A stretch of DNA of 47,645 nucleotides from Bacillota bacterium (GTDB lineage Bacteria; Bacillota; Sulfobacillia; JAJZYS01; JAJYTV01). This document shows, piece by piece, positions 42,058 through 47,645 of the stretch. The stretch is taken from assembly GCA_021793645.1 (NCBI GenBank), contig JAJYSJ010000017.1, positions 1-47,645 of the forward strand. Direction: 5' to 3'. Both the position numbers and the translations under genes were made by a program. Every line of letters begins with the position of its first letter. The first letter of the stretch is position 1. Under the pieces are notes generated by a model, which was not told the origin of the DNA, made no database searches, and saw only the letters and a list, made by a program, of their open reading frames with translations.

Positions 42058-45000
42058 GGATCGTGCTCGACCTGCAGGGAGCGCAAACTGAGAGCCGCAT
42101 CCGCGGCATCGGTCGGAGCGCATTGGCTTTGGCTACGGCTATCGCGCGCAGTGCGGACGAACATGACGTGCGGATCGTTCTCAATGGCCTGTTTCCGGAG
42201 ACCGTCGAACCCATACGGGCCGTTTTCGACGGGTTGATACCTCAAGACCACATCCACGTCTGGGAGGCCCCAGGGCCGGTGCGAGACCTGGAGCCTAATA
42301 ACGCGTGGCGTCGCCAGGCGGCCGAGCGCCTACGCGAAGCTTTTCTGGCCAGCCTTAAACCAGATGTGTTGCACGTGAGCAGCCTGTTCGAAGGGTTTAG
42401 AGATGATGCGGTCACCAGCATTGGCACATTTACGTCCATACCGCCGACCAGCGTTACCCTCTACGACTTGGTTCCTCTCATCTACCGGGAGACCCATCTC
42501 ATCGAATCAACCCGCGAAGCTTGGTATGAGCGCAAGCTCGACCACCTACGGAGGGCGCGCCTGTGGCTCGCGGTTTCTGACTCATCACGTCGCGAGGGCA
42601 TCGACCACCTCGGGCTTCCGAAGGAGTGGGTGGTCAACATCTCGTCCGCCTCCGATCCCCGCTTCCGTCCGGTCGCCCTCGCGGAGGAGCAGGCCGCTGC
42701 GATCTGCACGCGTTACGGCCTTACGCGTCCTTTCGTGTTGTACACCGGCAGCATTGAACATGGGAAGAATGTCGAAGGTTTGATCCGCGCCTACGCATTG
42801 TTACCAAAATCCGTACGGCGCGCCTATCAGTTGGGGATCGTCTCCAGTGTGCACCCCGAGGAGAGAGCGGCCTTGGAGCGTCTGGCGACTTCGAGAGGTT
42901 TGTCTAGAGGCGACTTGGTCCTGACCGGATTCGTGCCGGACGAAGATTTGGTTGCGCTTTACAACCTATGCACCGCCTTTGCGTTCCCGTCCTGGCACGA
43001 GGGGTTTGGTCTCCCGGCCCTGGAGGCCATGGCGTGCGGTGCGGCAGTGATCGGCGCGAACACCTCGAGTCTGCCGGAGGTGATCGGGCGCGAAGATGCC
43101 CTATTCGATCCTCGCAACGACTCGTCAATCGCCGCGAAGCTAAACGAAGTACTTACGGACGAAGCCTTCCGTGCTGCCCTCAAGCAGCATGGGCCCAATC
43201 AGACTAAGAACTTTTCCTGGGACAGGAGCGCGCAACTTGCCATCGAGGCCTTCGAGCGACTGCACGTCCACGAGCAAGAAACGCAACGGTTCCGTATTGC
43301 AGTCGTACCGCCTTCGCGACCACAGTTGGCATATGTGTCTCCTTTGCCTCCAGAGCGCACCGGTATCGCGAATTACAGCGCGGAGCTGTTGCCGGAACTG
43401 GCCCGGCATTACGAGATTGATGTTGTTGTCGATCAGGCGCAAGTCACAGATCCCTGGGTTCAGGCCAATTGCCGTGTTCGCAACGCGGAGTGGTTCGACG
43501 CCCATGCTGATCTCTACGATCGTGTGGTCTATCACTTCGGGAATTCCACGTACCACGAGCACATGTTCGGCTTGCTGGAACGACATCCGGGTGTAGTAGT
43601 GCTGCACGACTTCTTCTTGAGCGGATTCCTCGCGCATATGGAACTAAGTGGTCTTTGGCCTAATGCTTGGACAAGGGCTCTCTATCAGTCTCATGGCTAC
43701 GCAGCCGCTAAGGCGCGCTTTGATGCCGACGACATACATGAGATTGTTCGTCAGTATCCCTGTAACCTTAACATCCTACAGCAGGCAACCGGGGTAGTGG
43801 TGCATTCTGAATTCTCTAGGAAATTGGCTGTCAATTGGTATAATGTCGATTTCGCCACTAACATCGTGGTTATCCCTCAGTTAATTAAGATACCGACTAA
43901 CTCCATTGTACGAAATGCCGCCCGTATGATCCTGGGCTTTGAAGAGAGTGATTTTCTCGTATGCTGCTTTGGGATGATCGGTCCAACTAAACTCAATCAT
44001 CGTTTACTGGAGTCCTGGCTATCGTCCCCGCTTGCAGAAAACGGGACATGTCACCTCGTCTTTGCGGGCGACCACGACGGTCCCTATGGTGCCGAGCTTA
44101 TTGATATGGTTCATAGAAGCCGCCACGGACGCCGTGTACGCGTAACCGGGCATGTGCCAGAAGAGTTGTATCAGAAGTACCTGGCGGCTGCCGATGTAGC
44201 TGTTCAACTGCGGACCGATTCCCGTGGTGAGACGTCGAGGACTGTGCTGGAGTGCATGGGCTACGAACTGGCAACAATTATAAATTCACATGGTTCGATG
44301 GTAGAAATACCGACGGACTGCATTTGGCAATTACCTGATAACTTTCAGAACGAGGAACTTGCTGCTGCTTTAGAACACTTATGGAAGCACCCTGAAGCCA
44401 GAAAGAAGTTGGGCGCACACGCGAGAATATATGCATATACCCACCATACCCCACGTCGCATAGCCGATCAGTACATGGAAGCGATCGAAGGTTTCTACGA
44501 AGGTACGTCGTGTCTTCGCGAGAAGTTGACACACTCCCTTGCAGCATTAGAGGGCACGCCTGCTAAGTGGCTCCGCGTGGCAGAAGCCATGACGACCAAC
44601 CTTCCTGCGCTGCAACCAGTGCGGCAGTTGTTTGTGGATGTTAGCAGCATGGCACTGGAGGATTTGAGGACGGGGATCCAGCGCGTGACGCGGAGCATAC
44701 TCCACGAGTTGCTCAACCACCCGCCGAAGGGATATCGGGTTGAGCCGGTCTACGCTACCCCGGAATCCTCTTACCGTTATGCGAGGCAATTCACTATGCA
44801 GTTGCTTAACTGTCCAGTCGATGGCTTAGAGGATGAGCCTCTGGAATTCCATCAGGGAGATTGCTTCCTAGGACTCGATTGGACACCAGACAGTATCCCC
44901 CTGCATCAGGAGCTATTTGCTAGATTACGTAACTTAGGCGGAAGAGCTTATTTTGTGGTGTATGACCTATTGCCAGTGAATCATTCGGAATGGTTTCCGA

Positions 45001-45803
45001 GGGGAACAGATGAGGCGTTTGAACGCTGGCTTATGGCAGTATCGCAGGCAGACGGTGCCCTGTGCGACTCTAGAACTGTAGCTAGTGATCTAATGCACTG
45101 GCTGGACGAAGCTCAAGTCAAGCGACACCGCCCATTTACGATTGGCTGGTTTCACAATGGCGGTAACCTCAATGCCAGCATACCCACCCTAGGGCTCCCA
45201 CAAGGGCTTGAGACATTGCTTAAGCGCTTAGGTAGTTTACCCAACGTGCTTATGGTTGGCACGGTGGAGCCGCGCAAGGGCCATGCACAAGCTGTGGCGG
45301 CTTTCGAACAACTCTGGGCGCAAGGCGTAGGGGCCAATCTGGTCATTGTCGGCAAGCAGGGCTGGATGGTAGACGATCTCTGCGGTCGCCTGCGACATCA
45401 TCCGCAGTTAGGGAGGCGGCTCTTCTGGCTGGAGGGAATCAGTGATGAGGCTTTGAGTCGGTTATACGGAGTAGCCGCGGGTGTACTGATGGCGTCTCAA
45501 GGCGAGGGGTACGGCCTTCCGCTCGTGGAGGCAGCGCAGCATCGCCTGCCCGTCCTTGCCCGCGACATTCCTGTGTTCCGTGAGATTGCAGGTAACAATG
45601 CTAGCTACTTCTCAGGGGATACTCCGGAGGCACTGGCAAAGGCTGTCAACGAGTGGCTAATGGCCATAATGGCGGGCACGGTACCGGGATCCGGTGACCT
45701 GCCTTGGCAGACGTGGGCTGAGAGTACGCAGCAGATCGTAGATCTGCTTGCGGATCCAAGCCATCCCCATTGGCTCTATCGCTGGATGCCGGAGGTAAAG
45801 TAA
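42054..45803 (+). CDS. Three-domain GT-B glycosyltransferase (polymerase-like)
   Basis: A 1,249-residue cytoplasmic protein with three tandem GT4-type modules. Module 1 (~1-405): MRIVLDLQGAQTESRIRGIG start and EGFGLPALEAMACG near residue 315. Module 2 (~420-800): YVSPLPPERTGIANYSAELL, then the donor region DSRGETSRTVLECMGY near 724. Module 3 (~850-1245): LFVDVSSMALEDLRTGIQRV, MVGTVEPRKGHAQAVAAF and EGYGLPLVEAAQHRLPV near 1150. All three keep an E-x6/7-E pair. Fusions of this kind (WbdA in E. coli O9a, WsaE in Geobacillus) build the repeating unit of mannan or rhamnan chains. ATG 42054 overlaps the FkbM stop. Module 2 and later are A/T-richer than the cluster average. Confidence 0.88.
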   Translation: MRIVLDLQGAQTESRIRGIGRSALALATAIARSADEHDVRIVLNGLFPETVEPIRAVFDGLIPQDHIHVWEAPGPVRDLEPNNAWRRQAAERLREAFLASLKPDVLHVSSLFEGFRDDAVTSIGTFTSIPPTSVTLYDLVPLIYRETHLIESTREAWYERKLDHLRRARLWLAVSDSSRREGIDHLGLPKEWVVNISSASDPRFRPVALAEEQAAAICTRYGLTRPFVLYTGSIEHGKNVEGLIRAYALLPKSVRRAYQLGIVSSVHPEERAALERLATSRGLSRGDLVLTGFVPDEDLVALYNLCTAFAFPSWHEGFGLPALEAMACGAAVIGANTSSLPEVIGREDALFDPRNDSSIAAKLNEVLTDEAFRAALKQHGPNQTKNFSWDRSAQLAIEAFERLHVHEQETQRFRIAVVPPSRPQLAYVSPLPPERTGIANYSAELLPELARHYEIDVVVDQAQVTDPWVQANCRVRNAEWFDAHADLYDRVVYHFGNSTYHEHMFGLLERHPGVVVLHDFFLSGFLAHMELSGLWPNAWTRALYQSHGYAAAKARFDADDIHEIVRQYPCNLNILQQATGVVVHSEFSRKLAVNWYNVDFATNIVVIPQLIKIPTNSIVRNAARMILGFEESDFLVCCFGMIGPTKLNHRLLESWLSSPLAENGTCHLVFAGDHDGPYGAELIDMVHRSRHGRRVRVTGHVPEELYQKYLAAADVAVQLRTDSRGETSRTVLECMGYELATIINSHGSMVEIPTDCIWQLPDNFQNEELAAALEHLWKHPEARKKLGAHARIYAYTHHTPRRIADQYMEAIEGFYEGTSCLREKLTHSLAALEGTPAKWLRVAEAMTTNLPALQPVRQLFVDVSSMALEDLRTGIQRVTRSILHELLNHPPKGYRVEPVYATPESSYRYARQFTMQLLNCPVDGLEDEPLEFHQGDCFLGLDWTPDSIPLHQELFARLRNLGGRAYFVVYDLLPVNHSEWFPRGTDEAFERWLMAVSQADGALCDSRTVASDLMHWLDEAQVKRHRPFTIGWFHNGGNLNASIPTLGLPQGLETLLKRLGSLPNVLMVGTVEPRKGHAQAVAAFEQLWAQGVGANLVIVGKQGWMVDDLCGRLRHHPQLGRRLFWLEGISDEALSRLYGVAAGVLMASQGEGYGLPLVEAAQHRLPVLARDIPVFREIAGNNASYFSGDTPEALAKAVNEWLMAIMAGTVPGSGDLPWQTWAESTQQIVDLLADPSHPHWLYRWMPEVK

Positions 45804-45834
45804 AAGCCCCATTGTTCATCTGACGTAGGTTGCG

Positions 45835-46515
45835 CTACTTGGTCGTTAGTTCCTTTGCATCGCGTAAAAGCGCAGCCTCTATTCTTCTGACTTGCTCCTG
45901 CGGAAGGCGTTGCTCAGCACTACGTGTCCGAAGGGAAGATATGTGACGGCGATGAAAGTACGTATTGTTATCATACCAACTAAAGCCAATGTCTTGGACT
46001 CCTGGTGACGAGCGTTCAAGACGATCTGTGGTTACTTTTACGTTTGCTTTGGAGTAACGACGAGCGATGTCTAATATTTCTCCTACTCCTACGCGCCCAA
46101 CCAAGTATTTACCCATCTGCCGTACGGCCCCGATTGGCCGACGATCAATTTCACTATAATTTACAGTGAGAGCCACACCCTTTATCTCCTGGTATAGGTG
46201 CAACCATTGCCTAATACGTTCCACGGCTTCTTCTTCAGACCATTCAAAGACCTCTATCAAAGATGCGACGGCGTCCGTTGGATGCCTAGTCGTACATATT
46301 ACTCTTGCTCCGCCTACTTGACATAACCTGATAGACGTGGCATCAAGCTCATGAGCCCTGAGCAGTATGTGGTCAGTATTTGAATTAGAAAGTGCTTCAT
46401 ATATGTCGGGACCAGTGCTTTGATGCAGCGAGCCTCGGCGCAAGAGTAGTTCTCTAGCGACATTGAATGAAAAAGTAGATCCGCTACGGTACATACCAGC
46501 GATTACTACTATCAT
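45835..46515 (-). CDS. Sulfotransferase family protein
   Basis: A 226-residue protein with the PAPS-binding P-loop-like start IVVIAGMYRSGSTFSFNVAR (5'-phosphosulfate loop), the 3'-phosphate motif VICTTRHPTDAVASL, and a C-terminal region rich in Arg/Glu. Short sulfotransferase-like proteins of this kind modify sugars or other small acceptors in polysaccharide clusters. It runs opposite to the glycan cluster, converging with the triple glycosyltransferase, and has clearly lower GC than the housekeeping genes, a sign of transfer. No PAPS-forming genes are in the window. Sulfation of the S-layer glycan is possible but inferred. Confidence 0.8.
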   Translation of the reverse strand: MIVVIAGMYRSGSTFSFNVARELLLRRGSLHQSTGPDIYEALSNSNTDHILLRAHELDATSIRLCQVGGARVICTTRHPTDAVASLIEVFEWSEEEAVERIRQWLHLYQEIKGVALTVNYSEIDRRPIGAVRQMGKYLVGRVGVGEILDIARRYSKANVKVTTDRLERSSPGVQDIGFSWYDNNTYFHRRHISSLRTRSAEQRLPQEQVRRIEAALLRDAKELTTK

Positions 46516-46823
46516 AGGGGTTTTCCTTTCTTCGTCTTCCTGGTTACGTCACTCGCCTATCGACACAAATTGCCCATAGACGCCGAAGAAGGACAGTGGC
46601 TTATGACTCTTGTGTGGGACGTCTCCCTTATTAAGAGCGCCCTCGAAAAAGGCGGGTTTCTCGTCGACATGCAGCCGATGTGGCATCTCGCGTGGACCGT
46701 TGCTGCGGAAGCATCTATCGTTATGAAGTTCCGCAAGTATTCCATTGCACCTTTTCGTCGGGCGACCAGTGACTCCTTCCGTACGCTACGTTGATTGAGT
46801 AGCGTCCGGTAGTGTGATGTAAA
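46516..46823 (+). other. Island edge with a coding remnant
   Basis: A forward frame is open from about 46512 to the stop at 46794 and reads naturally (FLVTSLAYRHKLPIDAEEGQ, then WLMTLVWDVSLIKSALEKGG and LVDMQPMWHLAWTVAAEAS), but it has no credible start or ribosome site (the first ATG-like start at 46570 is mid-domain). It may be the 3' end of a lost gene. The stretch 46797-46823, GTAGCGTCCGGTAGTGTGAT and following, adjoins the transposase relic and could be an insertion-sequence end. Confidence 0.3.
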
Positions 46824-47551
46824 AGTGCGCGAACTGGAAGGACGTCGCCGGCCTCGAGATCCGCGTCAAGCCGATGGCGGCGGATGGCGAGACCTACGTC
46901 GTCTGCTACAACCCCAAGGAGGCGGAGCATGACCGCAGGCGCCGCCAGGAGATCGTCTCCCGGCTTCGGCGGCGCATGGCGGAGAACCCCTCAGGCTCTT
47001 CGCTGCTGCGCAACACGTCGTTCCGCGGCTACGTCCGGCTGAAGGGCGCCGCCATGGAGATCGACGAGGCCAAGATCCAGGCGGCCGAGTGGTACGACGG
47101 GAAGTATGTGCTGCGCTCCAACGCGAACCTCAGCCACGAGGACATGGCGCGGGCCTACCGCCAGCTCTACCAGATCGAGCGGGCCTTTCGGGACCTCAAA
47201 GGCCCTTTGGAGTTGCGGCCGATCCGCCACTTCACGGACCGGCGAATCCGCGGGCACGTGATGGTCTGCTTCCTCGCCTACGCTCTCGAGATGGCCCTGC
47301 GCCAGGCTCTCGCCGGCGAGAAGGGCGCCATCTTGCCCGAAGCCGACTACCACGAGATCATGCAGGACCTTAGCAAGACGACGGTGGCGACCATCGCCGG
47401 TGAATGCCGTGTCTACCAGGTGCGCTCGCCCCTCGCCGGCAGGGCGCATGACGCCTACGCGGCGCTCGGAATGCGGCCGCCGAACAAGGTTCTCAAGGCG
47501 CCGGATGACGACCCGAAGGTGTCAGCGAGCGCCGAGAACCATACCATGTGA
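46824..47551 (+). pseudogene. 5'-truncated IS1634/IS4-type transposase
   Basis: The frame opens right after TAA 46821-46823 and encodes NWKDVAGLEIRVKPMAADGE onward. The C-terminal DDE-type signature is clear: YDGKYVLRSNANLSHEDMAR, then YRQLYQIERAFRDLKGPLEL (the Y-x2-L-YQIERAFRDLK block that carries the catalytic Glu) and RPIRHFTDRRIRGHVMVCFL. The first half, including the first catalytic Asp residues, is missing, so the protein is inactive. GTG/ATG 46874 is only an internal methionine. Two near-identical 14-bp copies of CGARAACCATACCA follow at 47533-47546 and 47556-47569, which may belong to another element's end. Confidence 0.8.
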
Positions 47552-47645
47552 TCACCGAAAACCATACCAGCCGGGGTTGACCATAACGGGATAAGGCGAG
47601 GGGCACATCGGGTCCTCGATCAACTCCTGGTAGTCTGAGGTTGCA

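Noticed and set aside
46797-46823. IS256-type terminal inverted repeat
   Set aside because: The stretch loosely resembles such ends, but no matching second end or transposase of that family is in the window.

Overview
The window looks like a chromosome segment of a high-GC Bacillota (Bacilli-type) bacterium. The main clues are the gene order argS-rpoE(delta)-pyrG, Shine-Dalgarno-rich starts with frequent GTG/TTG codons, secreted SLH-domain S-layer proteins, a TipAS-type MerR regulator and an AbrB relic. Nothing seen fixes the genus; an Alicyclobacillaceae-like, sulfur-handling organism would fit but is inference. Most genes are GC-rich. The last ~6 kb (FkbM gene onward, especially 43.7-46.6 kb) is visibly richer in A/T and looks acquired.

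Layout. (1) 0-1 kb: the right end of an IS200/IS605 (TnpB-type) element abuts the 3' part of an SppA-like serine dehydrogenase proteinase gene, followed by a small companion ORF. (2) 1.1-7.2 kb: a DUF2785 protein, a two-gene XPB-type helicase operon and a lipoprotein. (3) 7.5-9.4 kb: a TipA-like MerR regulator split into two pieces by about 1 kb that carries a promoter and a secreted-protein gene; the palindromic operator/promoter of the regulator is still present. (4) 9.9-12.2 kb: a compact sulfur-transfer operon (TusA-like, sulfide:quinone oxidoreductase-like flavoprotein, DUF1641, DsrE-like). (5) 12.4-14.0 kb: a small overlapping pair with a MNT/AbiEii-like nucleotidyltransferase, a GNAT acetyltransferase and a small antisense-oriented ORF. 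(6) 14.15-20.3 kb: a polyamine and housekeeping block: pyruvoyl arginine decarboxylase, speE, speB, argS, rpoE, pyrG. The pyrG promoter starts at GGGC in front of a short hairpin and U-tract, as in CTP-sensing reiterative-transcription attenuation. (7) 20.9-27.4 kb: two paralogous S-layer (SLH plus Ig-like) proteins. (8) 27.9-45.8 kb: a co-directional glycan cluster: O-antigen-ligase-like protein with a TPR-like tail, three GT4 glycosyltransferases, a WbaP-like initiating transferase, a DUF2079 membrane protein, Wzm/Wzt exporter with a Wzt C-terminal extension, Gmd and Rmd (GDP-D-rhamnose), an FkbM methyltransferase with a repetitive coiled coil, and a 1,249-residue triple glycosyltransferase. 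(9) 45.8-47.6 kb: a reverse-strand sulfotransferase and transposon remnants.

How it works together (inference). Regions 7 and 8 read as an S-layer protein plus its own ABC-transporter-dependent glycosylation system: WbaP-like initiation on undecaprenyl phosphate, chain synthesis with GDP-mannose/GDP-D-rhamnose, chain capping by the FkbM methyltransferase, recognition and export by Wzm/Wzt, and transfer to protein by the ligase. The most interesting candidate is the FkbM-coiled-coil protein: three exact-length 28-residue repeats form its coil, and it overlaps the multidomain polymerase gene. That is an arrangement analogous to the WbdD/WbdA molecular ruler of E. coli O9a, but built on a different methyltransferase family and in a Gram-positive setting.
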